64,000 nucleotides of DNA from Capsicum annuum. Its lineage: Eukaryota > Streptophyta > Magnoliopsida > Solanales > Solanaceae. How positions within the stretch are numbered: the stretch's first letter is position 1; every line of letters begins with the position of its first letter. The stretch covers positions 14,764,387-14,828,386 of the forward strand of contig NC_061121.1 of assembly GCF_002878395.1 (NCBI RefSeq), read 5' to 3'. Positions 46,505-59,762 of the stretch are shown in pieces. A model generated the notes under the pieces. The model was not told the origin of the DNA. It did not search any database and was given only the letters and a program-made list of their open reading frames with translations. The translations under genes and the position numbers were made by a program.

Positions 46505-49087
46505 CCAAAAATCAATCGGGTGCTCCCAGGAGTACTGTTGATCGACGGGGCCATTTAGTCGATCAAATGGGTGAAACAACAAGAATGGGCCATTTTTGGG
46601 CCAAATTCAGCTTGCTATAGCCCATGATTTTCTGGGTGTATTTGGGGCCCGAGTGTGTTTTGGGCTAAAAATTGACCAGAGGCTCCCAAACTTGATGTGG
46701 ATAGGCCAAAGGTGGGCCATTGGGATTGATAGGGCTGTTTGGGTTGTAAAATGAGCAAAACGGCTTGAATGGGCCATTTTCAGGCAAATTTGGTGAAATA
46801 TAGCCCACGATTTTTTGGTGTGCACGGGACCCAAACGTGTTTTTAGCTAAAAATTAACTAGGGGTTCCCAAGCGTGTAGTGGATCAATCAGGGGTGGGCC
46901 ATTGGGGTCGACGGGGTCATTTAGGTTATAAAACGGGAAATATGGTGCAAACGAGATATTTTGGGTCTAATTTAGTGTGTTATAGCCCATGACTTTCTAG
47001 GTGTGCATGAGGCCAAGGCGTGATTTGGGCTAAAAATCGACCGAGGGATTCTATGCATGCTGTGGATCAGCCAGGGGTTGGCCATTGGGGTCGGTGGGGC
47101 CATTAGGGTGGTCAAATGGGCAAAACGGCAAGAATAAGCCGTTTTTGGGCCAACTCTATAGCCCATAATTTTTTAGGTATAACCGAGGCCAGGGCGTGTT
47201 TTAGGCTAAAAATCAATCGAGGGCTCCCAGCCGTGCTGTAGATTGTCCAGGGGTGGGCTATTGGGGTTGGTGGGGCCATTTGGGTTGTCAAACGGGGGAA
47301 ACTGTGCGAATGAGCCATTTTCGAGCTAATTTGGTGTGCTATAGCCCACGGTTTTCTGGGTGTGCCCAGGGACCGAGCGTATTTTGGGCTAAAATTTGAC
47401 CGAGGGCTCCCTGATGTGTTGTTGATCAGCCAGGGATGGATCATTAATGTTGGTGGAGCTGTTTGGGCGGTTAAGCGGGCAAAACGGCGCGATAGAGCCA
47501 TTTTTGGGCCAATTCAGTGTGCTATAACCCACGATTTTTTGGGTGTGCCCGTGGTCGGGGCGTATTTGGGCAAAACTTCAATTGAAGGTGTGTTGTGGAT
47601 TGGTTAAGGGTCGTCCATTGGGGTTGGCGGAGCCATTTGGGCTGTCAAACGGGTTAAACAACGTGAAATGACCATTTTCGGGCCAATTCGATGTGCTAAG
47701 CCCATGGTTTTATGGATTTTCCCAGGGCCCGAGCATTTTTTGGGCCAAAAATCAATCGGGGGCTCCCAGGCGTGCTGTGGATTGGAAAAGGGTAGGCCAT
47801 TGGGGGCGGCAGAGCTATTTGATCGGTCAAATGGGTGCAATGTCGTGAACAGGCCATTTTTGGGCAAATTTGGTGTGCTATCACCCATGGTTTTCTGGGT
47901 GTGCTCGGGACCCAAGTATCTTTTTGGCTTAAAATTGATTAGGGGTTCCCAGGTGTGCGATGAATCGGACAGGGGTGGGCCATTAGGATCGATGGGTCCA
48001 TTTAGGTGGTCAAACGGGCAAAACAGCGAGAACAAGCTATTTTTAAGCCAATTCGGTGTGCTATAGCCCACGATTTTCTAGGTATACCCTGGGCCTAGGC
48101 GTGTTTTGGGCCTAAAATCTATCGGGACCTCCCAAGCGTGCTTTAGATCATCCAGGGATGGTCCATAAGGGCCGGCGTAGTTGTTTGGCTGGTTAAACGG
48201 GTAAAATGGCAGGAACGGGCCATTTTTAAGTCAATTAGGTGTGCTATAGCCCACATTTTTCTGGGTGTGCCCAGGGCTCGAGTGTGTTATGGGCCGAAAA
48301 TCAATCAGAGGCTTCCAAGCATGCTTTGGATTGGCTAGGGGTGGACTATTGAGGTCGATGAGGCCGTTTGGGCAGTCAAATGGGTAAAGGGCGTGAACGG
48401 ATCATTTTTGTGCCAATATGGAGTGCTATAGCCAATGTTTTTCTAGATGTGCCCAATTTGTGGGCTTGTTTTGGGTCTAAACTCGATCGGGGGCTCCCAA
48501 GCGTGCTTTGGATTGGCCAGGGGTGGGCTATTATGGTCGGCGGAGCTGTTTGGGCAGTCAAACGAGCGAAACGGCACAAATGATCCATTTTTAGGCTAAT
48601 TTGTTGTGCTATATAGCCTATGGTTTTCTAGGTGTGCCAAAGGCCTGGGCGTGTTTTGGGTTTAATATCGACCGAGGGCTCCCATACGGGCTGTGGATCG
48701 GCCAGCGGTAGGCCATTAGGGTCAGTGGCGCTGTTTGGGAGATCAAACGAGCAAAACATCGCAAACGAGCCATTTTTGGACTAATTCGGCGTGCTATAGT
48801 GCACGTTTTTCTGGGTGTGCGTAGGTTCCGGGCGTGTTTTGGGCCAAAAATTAATCGGGGGCTCCTAGACGTAAGGTGGATTGGCTAGGGATGGGCCATT
48901 GGGGTTGGTGGGGTCGCTTGTGCGGTCAAACGGGCGAACGAGGGTTCCCAAGCATTCTGTGGATTAGCTAGGAGTGGGCCATTGGGGTGGGTAGGGCCGT
49001 TTGGATGGTCAAACGGGCCATTTTCGAGCATATTCGGTGTCCTACAGCCCACAGGTTTTTGGGTGTACCCGAGGTCCGTGCGTGTTT
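46505..49087. repeat. Higher-order duplication in the satellite, copy 1
   Basis: A block of about 2.58 kb (about 14 monomers) recurs directly after itself. Diagnostic features shared with copy 2 include CAAATTTGGTGAAATATAGC, CTCCCAAACTTG, GGGCGTATTTGGGCAAAA, and an internally deleted monomer at GGGCGAACGAGGG (48925-48940). Confidence 0.9.
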
Positions 49088-51665
49088 GGACCAAAAATCA
49101 ACCGGTTTCTCCCAGGAGTACTGTCAATCGACGGGGCCGTTTAGTTGGTCAAATGGGTGAAACAGCGAGAATGGCCCATTTTTGGGCCAAATTCAGCTTG
49201 CTATAGCCCATGATTTTTTGGGTGTATTTGGGGCCCGAGCGTGTTTTGGGCTAAAAATTAACCAGAGGCTCCCAAACTTGGTGTGGATAGGCCAAAGGTG
49301 GGCCATTGGGGTCGATAGGGCTGTTTGGGTTGTAAAATGAGCAAAACAGCTTGAATGGGCCATTTTCAGGCAAATTTGGTGAAATATAGCCCACAGTTTT
49401 TTGGTGTGCACGGGACGAGCGTGTTTTTAGCTAAAAATTAACTAGAGGTTCCCAGGCGTGCAGTGGATCGATCAGGGGTGGGCCACTGGGGTCAACGGGG
49501 TCATTTAGGTTATAAAACGAGAAAAATGGTGCGAACGGGATATTTTGGGTCTAATTTAGTGTGTTATAGCCCATGACTTTCTAGGTGTGCATGGGGCCAA
49601 GGCGTGATTTGGGCTAAAAATTGACCAAGGGATTCTATGCGTGCTGTGGATCAACCAGGGGTTGGCCATTGGGGTCGGTGGGGCCATTTGGGTGGTCAAA
49701 TGGGGAAAATGGCAAGAACAAGCCATTTTTGGGCCAACTCTATAGCCCACAATTTTCTAGGTATACCCGAGGCCAGGGAATGTTTTAGGCTAAAAATCAA
49801 TCGAGGGCTCCCAGCCGTGCTGTAGATTATCCAGGGGTGGGCTATTGGGGTTGGTGGGGCCATTTGGGCGGTCAAACGGGGGAAACTGTGCGAACGAGCT
49901 ATTTTCGAGCCAATTTGATGTGCTATAGCCCACGATTTTATGGGTGTGCCCAGGGCCCGAGCATATTTTGGGCCAAAATTTGACCGGGGGCTCCCAGATG
50001 TGTTGTTAATCAGCCAGGGATGGATCATTAAGGTTAGTGGAGCTGTTTGGGCGGTTAAGCGGGCAAAACGGCGCGATTGAGCCATTTTTGGCCAATTCAG
50101 TGTGCTATAACCCATGATTTTGTGGGTGTGCCCATGGTCAGGGCGTATTTGGGCAAAAATTCAATCGGAGGTATGTTGTGGATCGGTTAAGGGTCGGCCA
50201 TTGGGGATGGTGGAGCCATTTGGGCGGTCAAATAGGTTAAACAGCGTGAAAGGACCATTGTCGGGCCAATTCGATGTGCTAAGCCCATGGTTTTATGGAT
50301 TTTCCCAGGGCCTGAGCATTTTTTGGGCCAAAAATCAATCGGGGGCTCCCAGGCGTGCTATGGATTGGAAAAAGGGTAGGCCATTGGGGGCGGCAGAGCT
50401 ATTTGATCAGTCAAACGGGTGCAATGTCGTGAACAGGCCATTTTTGGGCAAATTTGGTGTGCTATAACCCATGGTTTTCTGGGTGTGCTCAGGACCCGAG
50501 TATCTTTTTGGCTAAAAATCGATTAGGGGTTCCCAGGTGTGCGATGGATCGGAGAGGGGTGGGCCATTGGGATCGATGGATTCATTTAGGTGGTCAACGG
50601 GCAAAACAGCGGGAACAAGCTATTTTCGAGCCAATTCGGTGTGCTATAGCCTACGATTTTCTAGGTATACCCTGGGCCTAGGTGTGTTTTGGGCCTAAAA
50701 TCTATCGGGACCTCCCAGGCATGCTGTAGATCATCCAGGGATGGTCCATAAGGGCCAGCGTAGTCGTTTGGCCGGTTAAACGGGTAAAACAGCAGGAACG
50801 GGCCATTTTCAAGCCAATTAGGTGTGCTATAGCCCACATTTTTCTGGGTGTGACTGGGGCCCGAGTGTGTTATGGGCCAAAAATCAATTAGAGGTTTCCA
50901 GGCGTGCTTTGGATTGGCTAGGGGTGGACTATTGAGTTTGATGAGGCCGTTTGGGCAGTCAAACGGGTAAAGGGCGTGAACGGATCATTTTTGTGCCAAT
51001 ATGGAGTGCTATAGCCCATGTTTTTCTGGATGTGCCCGATTTGTGGGCTTGTTTTGGGTCTAAAATTGAACGGGGGATCCAAGCGTGCTTTAGATTAGCC
51101 AGGGGTAGGCTATTGTGGTCAGCGGAGCTGTTTGGGCAGTCAAACGAGCGAAATGGCATGAATGATCAATTTTTAGGCTAATTTGTTGTGCTATATATCC
51201 TATGGTTTTCTAGGTGTGCCAAGGGCCTGGGCGTGTTTTGGGTTTATATCGACCGAGGGCTCCCATACGTGCTGTGGATCGGCCAGGGGTAGGCCATTAG
51301 GGTCAGTGGCACCGTTTGGGCGATCAAACAAGCGAAACAGCGCAAACGAACCATTTTTGGACTAATTCGGCGTGCTATAGTGCACGTTTTTCTGGGTGTG
51401 CGTAGGTTTCGGGCGTGTTTTGGGCCAAAAATCAATCGGGGGCTTCCAGACGTACGTTGGATTGGCTAGGGATGGGTTATTGGGGTTGGTGGGGTCGCTT
51501 GTGCGGTCAAACGGGCGAACGAGGGCTCCCAAGCATTCTGTGGATTAGCTACGGGTGGGCTATTGGGGTGGGTAGGGCCGTTTAGATGGTCAAACGGGCT
51601 ATTTTCGGGCATATTCGGTGTGCTACAGCCCACAATTTTTTGGGTGTACCCGAAGCCCGTGCATT
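49088..51665. repeat. Higher-order duplication in the satellite, copy 2
   Basis: This is copy 2 of the block at 46505-49087, offset by about 2581-2586 bases throughout. It is far more similar to copy 1 than neighbouring monomers are to each other. It carries the same deleted monomer near 51515, so the deletion predates the duplication. Confidence 0.9.
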
Positions 51666-54600
51666 TTTTGGGATAAAAATTGATCGGAGGCTCCTAGGTG
51701 TGCTGTGGATCAGCCAGGTGTCTACCATTAGGGTCGGCGGGGCCGTTTGGGAGGTCAAACGGGTGAAATGGTGTGAACGGGCCATTTTTAGGCTAATTTG
51801 GTGTGCTATAGCCCATGATTTTCTGGGTGTGCTCTGGGCTCGGACGTGTTTTAGTCCAAAAAATGATAGGGAGCTTCTGGGCGTGCTGTGGATAGGCCAA
51901 TGGTTGGCCATAGGGGTCGGCGGGGCTGTTTGGGCGGTCAAACGTACAAAATAACGCGAATTGGCTATTTTTTAGCTAATTCGGTATGCTATAGCTCATG
52001 GTTTCCTGGGTGTTCCCGGGGCTCGGGCAATTTTTAGGGCTTAAAATTGATCGGGGGATACCAGCCGTGCTGTGGATCGACCAGGGGTGGGCAATTTGGG
52101 TCACGGGGTCGTTTGGCCGATCAAATAGGCCAATTGCAGCGAACGGGCCATTTTTTAGCAAATTTAGTGTGCTACAGCCAATGACAATCTAGGTGTGCCT
52201 GGGCGTGTTTTGGACCAAAAATCGGTTAGGGATCCCAGCCGTGTTTAGATCGACATGGGGTGGCCAATTGCGGTCAGTGGGGCCGTTGGGGCAATCAAAC
52301 GAGCAAAACGGCGCAAACTGACCTTTTTTGGCTAATTTGGTATGCTATAGCCTACGGTTTTTAGAGTGTGCCCGGGGGCTGGGTGTGTTTTATGCCAAAA
52401 ATTAGCCGACGATTTCGAAACATGCTGTGGATCGGCCAGGGGTAGGCCATTGGGGTCGATAGGGCCGTTTGGGTGGCAAAACGGCATGAATAGGCTATTT
52501 TAGAGCCAATTCAGAGTGTTATAGCCCACAGTTTTCTGGGTGCGCTCGGGGCTCAGGTGTGTTTAAGGTCAAAAATCGATTGGGGTCTCCCAGGCATGCT
52601 TTAGATTAGCTAGAGATAGGCCATTGGCATTGGTGAGGTCGTTTGGGCGGTCAAACAGCCGAAACAGCACGATCGGGCTATTTTCCAGCTAATTCGGTGG
52701 GCTATAGCCCAAGGTTTCTAGGTGTGCTCGGGTACCGGGCGTATTTTGGGCAAAAAATTGACTGAGGGATTCCAAGCATAATGTGGATCAGATAGGGGTA
52801 GGCCATTAGTGTCGGCGGGATCATTTGGGCGGTCAATCGGCGAAACAGCGCGAATGGGCCATTTTTGGACTAATTCGGTGTGCTATAGCCCATGAATTTT
52901 TGGGTGTGCCCGGGGCCCGAGCTTGTTTTGGGTTAATAATTATATGGGTGCTCCCAGGTATACTGTGGATCAGCCATGGGTGGACTATTGAGGTCGGCGG
53001 GGTAGATTCGGCAACCAAACGGGCAAAACAGCGTGAAAAGGCCATTTTTAGCCAATTCGATGTGCTATAGCCTACAGTTTTATGGGTGTGTTCGGGGACA
53101 TGGAGTGTTTTGGGCTGAAAATCAATTGGGAGCTCCCAGGCATGCTGTGGATGGGCCATACGTTTGCCACTGGGGTCGACAGGGTCATTTGGATGGTCAA
53201 ACGTTCAAAATAGCGTGAACGGGCCATTTCCAAGCCAATTCGGTATGCTATAGCCTACTATTTTCTGGGTGTTCCCAGGGACCGAGCATATTTTGGGTCA
53301 AAAATTTGTCGGGGGATGCCAGGCATACTGTGGATCGGCCAAGTGTAGGCCATTGGGGTCGACGGGGTCATTTGGGTGGTTAAACGGGCAAAACAATGCG
53401 AACGGTCCATTTTTGAGCCAATTTGGGGTGCTATAGCCCATAATTTTTTGGGTGTGCCTGGGGATCGAGCATGTTTTGGGTAGAAAATCATTCGAGGGTT
53501 CCCAGGTGTGTTTTGGATAGGTCAGGGGTGGACCATTGGGGTCGGTGAGGCCGTTTGGGCGGTCAAATAGGTGAAACAATGCAAACGTGCCATTTTCGGG
53601 ACAAAATTAATCAAGAGCTCCCAAGCATGTTGTGGATCTGCTAGGGGTGGGCCATTGGGGTCAGCTAGGCTATCTGGGCGGTCAAATAGGCAAAATGACA
53701 TGAATGGTTTTCTGGGTGTGCCCGGCGCCCAAGCGTGTTTTAGGCCAAAAATTGATCGAGAGCTCTCGGGCATGCTGTGAATCAACCAAGGGTAAGCCAT
53801 TGGGATCGGTGGGGCCATTTAGGTGGTCAAATGGGAGAAATAGTGGGAATGGTCCATTTTCGTACAAATTCGTTATGCTCTAGCCCACGGTTTTTTGGAT
53901 GTGGTCGGGGCTCGAGTGTGTTTTGGGCAAAAAATTAATCGAGGGCTCCCAGGTGAGCTATGGAATGGCCAGGGGTGGTTCATTAGGGTCAGCGGGGACA
54001 TTTGGGCAATCAAAGTTGAGAAAAGGCACGAATGAGCCATTTTTGGGCCAATTCGGTGTGCTATAACCCACAGTTTCTTTGGGTATGCCCGGGGCCCGTG
54101 CATGTTTTCGGATAAAAATCGATCGGGGGCTTCCAAGCGTGTTGTGGATCAGCCAGGGGTGGGCCATTGGGGTTGGTGGGGCCTTTTGGGCGGTCAAACA
54201 AACGAAACGGCATGAACGGGCTATTTTTGGGCCAATTCGGTGTTCTACAGCCCACAGTTTTTTGGGTGTGCCCATGGCTTGAGTGTATTTTGGGCTAAAA
54301 ATTAATTGAGGCCTACCAGGTGTGTTGTGGATCATCCAGGGGTGGGCCATTAGGGTCATCCGAGCCGTTTGGGCAGTCAAACGGGCGAAATAGTGCAAAT
54401 GGTACTTTTTGGGCCAATTTGGTGTGCTATAGCCCATGGTTTCTTGGTGTGCATGGGAGCCGGGCATTTTTTGGGCTGAAAATCGATTGAGGGAGCCTGA
54501 CGATCTGTGGATCGGCCAAAGGTGGGCAATTAGGGTTAGCAGGTCTATTTGGGCGGTCAAACCAGTGAAACAACGCAAACGGGCCATTTTAGGGCTAATT

Positions 54601-57600
54601 CGGTGTGCTATATCCCATGATTTCTCTAGGTGTGCTTGGGTCCTAGGTGTGTTTTGGGCCAAAAATTAATCTGGGGCTCCCAGGTATGTTGTGGATTGTC
54701 TAGGGTTGGTTCATGGGGTTGGTGGATCTGTTTGGGCGGTCAAAAGGGTGAAATGGCGCGAACGGGTCATTTCCAGGCTAATTCGGTTTGCTATAGCCCA
54801 CGATTTTTGGGGTGTCCCCGAAGGTCGGGCATGTTTTGGTCCAAAAATCAATCAGGGGCTCCTAGGTATACTGTGGATCTATGAGTCCATTTGGGTGGTC
54901 AAACGGGCAAAACGGAGCGAACAAGCCATTTTTGGGTAAATTCGGTGTGCTATAGCCCACGATTTCTTGAGTGTGCCTAGGGCTCGAGCGTGTTTCGTGC
55001 TGAAAATCGACTGGGGCCTCTCAAGTGTGGTGTGGATCAGCCAAGGGTGGTCCATATCCATTGGTGGGGTCGTTTGGGCGGTAAAAGGGACAAAACAGCG
55101 TGAACAGGCCATTTTTGAGCTAATTCATTATGCTATATAGCCCATGATTTTATGGGTGAGCCCGAGGCCAGGCATATTTTAGGTCAAAAATTGATCGACA
55201 GATCCTAAGCGTTTTGTGGATCAGCCAGGGATTGGCTATTAGGGCCTGTGGAGCCATTTGGGCAGTCAAACAGGTAAAACGACCTGAACAGGCCATTTTC
55301 AGGCCAATTTGGTATGCTATAGCCCATGATTTTTTGGGTTTACCTGGGGCCCGACTGTGTTTTGGGCTAAAAATTGGGGGGGCTCCCAGGCGTTCTTTGG
55401 ATCATCCAGGGGTTGGCCAATGGGGTCGACAGGTCCGTTTTGGCGGTCAAACGAGCGAAACAATACGAACGGGTCTATTTCGGGCTAATTCGGTGTGCTA
55501 TAGCCCACGATTTTCTGGGTATGTCCAGGGCCCGTGCGTGTTTTGGGCTGAAAATTCACCAGGGAATCTAAGGCATGCTGTGGATTGGACAGGGGTGGCC
55601 CATTAGGGTTGGTGGGGCTATTTGGGCATTCAAACGGGTGAAACAACATGAATGAGCCATTTTCAGGCCGATTCGGTGTGCTATAGCCCACGGTTTTCTG
55701 GGTGTGCCCGGGGCCCGATTGTGTTTTTGGTAAAAAATCAATCGGGGGCTCCCAGAGATGCTGTGGATCACCCAGGGAAGGGCCATTGGGGTCGGTGGGG
55801 CCGTTTGAGCAATCAAGAGGGCAAAACGACGGGAACGGGCCATTTTCGGGCCAATTCGTTGTGTTTTAGCCCACAGTTTTCTAGGTGTGCCTGGGACCCG
55901 AGCATGTTTCAGGTCCAAAGTCAATGGGATGGTCCTAGGTGTGCTGCGGTGGTCAAATAGGGTAAACGATGAGAATGGGCTATTTTCAGGTTTATTCGGT
56001 GTGCTATTGCCCACGATTTTCTACGTGTGCCCCGGGCCCAGGCATTTTTTGGGCCCAAAATTAACCAAGGGATCCAAGGCATGCTATGGATTAGCCAGGG
56101 GTATGCCATTGGGGTCGGAGGGGCTATTTGGGCGGTTAAACAGGTGAAATAGCGTGAACAGGCCATTTTGGGCCATATCGATATGCTATAGCCCACAGTT
56201 TTCTGGGTGTGTTTGGGCGTATTATAGGATGAAAATCATTTGGGTGCTCCCAGGTGTGATTTGGATCAGCCAGGAGTGGTACATTATGGTCGGCAGGGCC
56301 ATTTGGGCGGTCAAACATGCGAAACGGCAAGAATAGGCTGTTTTTGGGCTAATTTGGTATGCTTTAGTCTATGGTTTTTTGGGTGTGCTCGGAGACTCAA
56401 AAATATTTTAGGCTAAAAATCGATCAGGGGTTCCCAGGTGTGGATGGTCCAGGGGTGGGCCAATGGGGTCAAGGGTCGTTTGGGCGTTTAAACAGGCGAA
56501 ACGGCGTGAACGAGCCATTTTTAGGCTAATTCGGTGTGCTATATCCCACGATTTTTTGAGTGTGCCTAAGCATATTTTTGGTTGAAAATTGACTGAGGGC
56601 TTTGGGAATGTTGTGGATCGACCAAGGGTGGGATATTGGGGTTGAAAAGGCCATTTGGGCAGTCAAACAAGCAAAACGGCATGAACCGGCCATGTTTGGG
56701 CAAATTCGGTGTGCAATAGCCCACGATTATCTTGGTGTGCCCAGGGCCCGGGCATGGTTTGCGTCAAAAATTGACCAGATTCTCCTAGATGTGTTGTGGA
56801 TCTTCCAGGGGTAGGCTATTGGGGTCGGCGGGGCCGTTTGGGCGGTCAAACAGGCGAAATGGCGCGACAGGGCCATTTTCGGGCTAATTTGGTGTGCTAT
56901 AATCCACGGTTTTCTTGGTGTGATGGGGCCTAGGCCTTTTTTGTGCAAAAAGTCGACCGAGGGCTCTCAATCGTGTTTTGGATAGTCCATGGCTGGTACA
57001 TTAGGTTGGCGGGGCCGTTTGGGATGTCAAACGGGAGAAACAGCGCAAATGGGCTATTTTGGGCTAATGTGGTGTGCTATAGTCCCCAGTTTCTTTGGTG
57101 TTCTTGGGGCACGGGCGAGTTTTGTTCTGAAAATCGATCAGGGGCTCCCAAGCATGCTATGTATCAGCTAGGGGTGGCGATTTGGGTCGACAAGGCCGTT
57201 TGGGTGGTCAAACGGGCGAAACGACGCAAACAAGCCATTTTGGGCCAATTCGGTGTGCTATAGCCCACATTTTTTTAGGTGCGCCCAGGGCGCGGGGCCC
57301 AGAAATATTTTAGGCTAAAAATTGACCGGGGGATCCCAGGCGTGCTGTGGATTGGCCAGGGGTGGGCCACTAGGGTCGACGGAGCTGTTTGGGCGGTCAA
57401 ACGGGCGAAACGACGCCAACGAGCCCTTTTGGGCTAATTCAGTATGTTGTAGCCTAGGGTTTTCTGGGTGTGCCCATGTCCCATGTGTGTTTTAGGCCAA
57501 AATTCAAATGGGGGCTCCCAAGCATGTTGTGGTTCGGCCAGTGGTGGGCCATTAGGGTCGGTTGTGCCGTTTGGGCGGTTAAACGGGAGAAACGGTACAA

Positions 57601-58566
57601 ATGAGCCATTTTCGAGTTAATTTGGTGTGCTATACCCTATGGTTTCTTGGTGTGCCCGGGGCCGTAGTGTGTTTCGGGCTGAAAATTCATCGGGGGCTCC
57701 CAGACGTGCTGTGGATCTGCCAGGCGTAGGCCATTAGGGATGGCGGGGCCGTTTGAACGGTCAAGCAGGAGAAATGACGTAAACGAGCCAATTCGTTATG
57801 CTATAACCCATGATTTTTTCTGGGTGTACTCGGGGACTAGGCGTGTTTTGGACCGAAAATCAATCGAGGGCTCCCTGGTATGTCGTGGATCGACTAGGGG
57901 TAGCCATTGGGGTCGGCGGGGCCATTTGGGCAGTCAAACGGGCGAAATGGCGCTAACAGGCCATTTTTGGGCCAATTTTGTGTGCTATATGTCGCGCCCT
58001 ATTTCAAATCGGTCAAAAAAGTACACGGCATGTAGTGGCATGTCGTGACTCTTGGGTTTTAAAAATTTATTTTTTAGAGTTGCCACCTAAATTTTTAGGA
58101 AAATTAGGAAAAACCATTTTTATGTAGAAAACTATGTTTTGGTCTATCGAAAACATTTTGAGATTCTAAGTAAGGGTTTTGATTACTCGAGGGGAAGGTG
58201 TTAGGCACCACTTAGAGTCTATTCGAAGATAGTCCTTATACTTAGTTTAGAAAAATATTAGGAAAAACTTTTATTTCATTATTTGCTTTTAAAATTGTGA
58301 TAAGAAAACACTTGCTATTATTTATTATTTAAAAGAGAATTTTAGGTATAATAAACGCGACGCTACCACATACAAGAAAGTAATGTAATTATTGTATATA
58401 TATATTACATGGATATTTTAAGATGTGAAAAGTAGTCCTTTATCTTTATAATTGTGATAATATAAAGAAACTTTTTTTTTTTTAGAGAAATAAACTCAAG
58501 GTATATAAAATGTACCACTACAATTTACAATGGTGTAATGTAGTTATTGAAAAAATAGGTTTTCAA

Positions 58567-58588
58567 TATATATATATATATATATATA
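58567..58588. repeat. (TA)n microsatellite within the LTR
   Basis: An alternating TA run of about 22 bases. Confidence 0.9.
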
Positions 58589-59750
58589 AAAGACAAGTAA
58601 TATTGTATGTGTATTAGAAAGCATAAAGTTTTTGATTGTATGAAAAAATAAGTTTATAAATATATCAATAATGAAAAAATATTTTTAAAGTGTAAGAATT
58701 CATTTAAAGTAATCACAAGTATATGTATATATTTAAAAGTGTATAGAAAAGATATCAAACTATATTTGACTTGTAAAATTTTAATAGATTGAAATTAAGT
58801 AAAAAGTAAATGTAATAGCATGTGTTGGGGTTTTAAATAACATATAAATCATAATAGCAATTATTAAATAAAATTAATAGTAGTTATGGTAAAAGTAATG
58901 ATAATAAAATAATAAATATACCTTTTATGCGGTAGCATAAGTATATGCATGTACCTTACATTTTGAAACCTTTAGAGTCTAAAAAGAATAAACTCAAACA
59001 AATATTGACTATTAAAACATTGATATTAGTCAACTAATCTAAAAGATTGACGAACCCCCTTTTTTGTTTTTTTTAAAAAAGATCTACTCTTTAGTGACTT
59101 ATTTCCTACTAAATTTAAAGTTTCATTTTTAATTTTTTAAACAAATATGGGGGTTATTGCCTTAACTTTTAAAGAGAAATATTTGTTTAGGTAAAGGTTG
59201 GCAAATCGGCCAAGTCCTGAAGTGATAAGGCCCCCTTTTAAGTTAGTAAATCGTGTATTGTTTTCAAGGGGACGAAAATATTAATCGAAATTCATAAATA
59301 CCTGGGCAACGAAAACACAATAAGCAAATAATATGAATACCACAATAATAACAATACTATTTCAAGTTTCCAAAAGGCTAACAACATGACAAGACTAATA
59401 AAGTTGAGAGAGAGAGGTTGAGGGATACTAGACTCCTAACGGGCTTGAGTTTTCAAGTATACGCAATCTCAAAGCTCTGCGGTCCTAGTAGAGATTGACT
59501 CGATAGTTGGGTCAAGACGAGTCCCGTTGTAGAACTCCAACTCCCTTGTTTTGGGCAGCAATACTGAGGCTTTCTGTTGAGGATTCTCTGGCTACCAAAC
59601 TCAAACTCGGGAACGCAATATTGAGACCAAAATCAAGGATAAAATAAATTAATTTTCACGACCCTTTGCTTGTAAAATTTTCAAACATCAGACTATTTTT
59701 TCCTCATTTTTCCCTCACCAAAAACCTGTCCTAAAATAGACAAAAACGTG

Positions 59751-59762
59751 GATATTTATAGG
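59751..59762 (-). promoter_or_regulatory. Probable LTR TATA box
   Basis: On the minus strand the sequence reads CCTATAAATATCC, a near-perfect plant TATA box (TATAAATA). It would start a transcript running leftwards into the R/U5 part of the LTR. A second candidate, TATATAAATA, lies near 60280. Confidence 0.5.

Larger units (their letters stand above)
32151..57989. repeat. 183-bp satellite array, right block (about 140 monomers)
   Basis: The same monomer as at 22490-24474 runs for nearly 26 kb. Spacing of the CTATAG(CCCA) landmark between 54061 and 55317 is 184, 182, 180, 184, 159, 183 and 184 bases, giving a unit of about 183. The block is much more GC-rich than flanking DNA. Some monomers are internally deleted (for example near 36776, 38690, 41513, 42156, 43094, 45784, 48928, 53597 and 53702). 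It resumes exactly at ATTAGGGTCGG after the LTR insertion and stops at GTGCTATA where the next LTR begins. About five of six frames lack a stop in the typical monomer, so many open frames up to about 234 codons arise; none is credible as a gene. Confidence 0.95.

Noticed and set aside
22490..57989. CRISPR array
   Set aside because: The repeats are contiguous 183-bp monomers without unique spacers and the DNA is plant nuclear.
22440..57990. Dozens of open frames of 60-234 codons on both strands in the satellite
   Set aside because: They repeat with the 183-bp unit, overlap on opposite strands, and reflect a repeat length divisible by three with few stops. No domain or start context is conserved.
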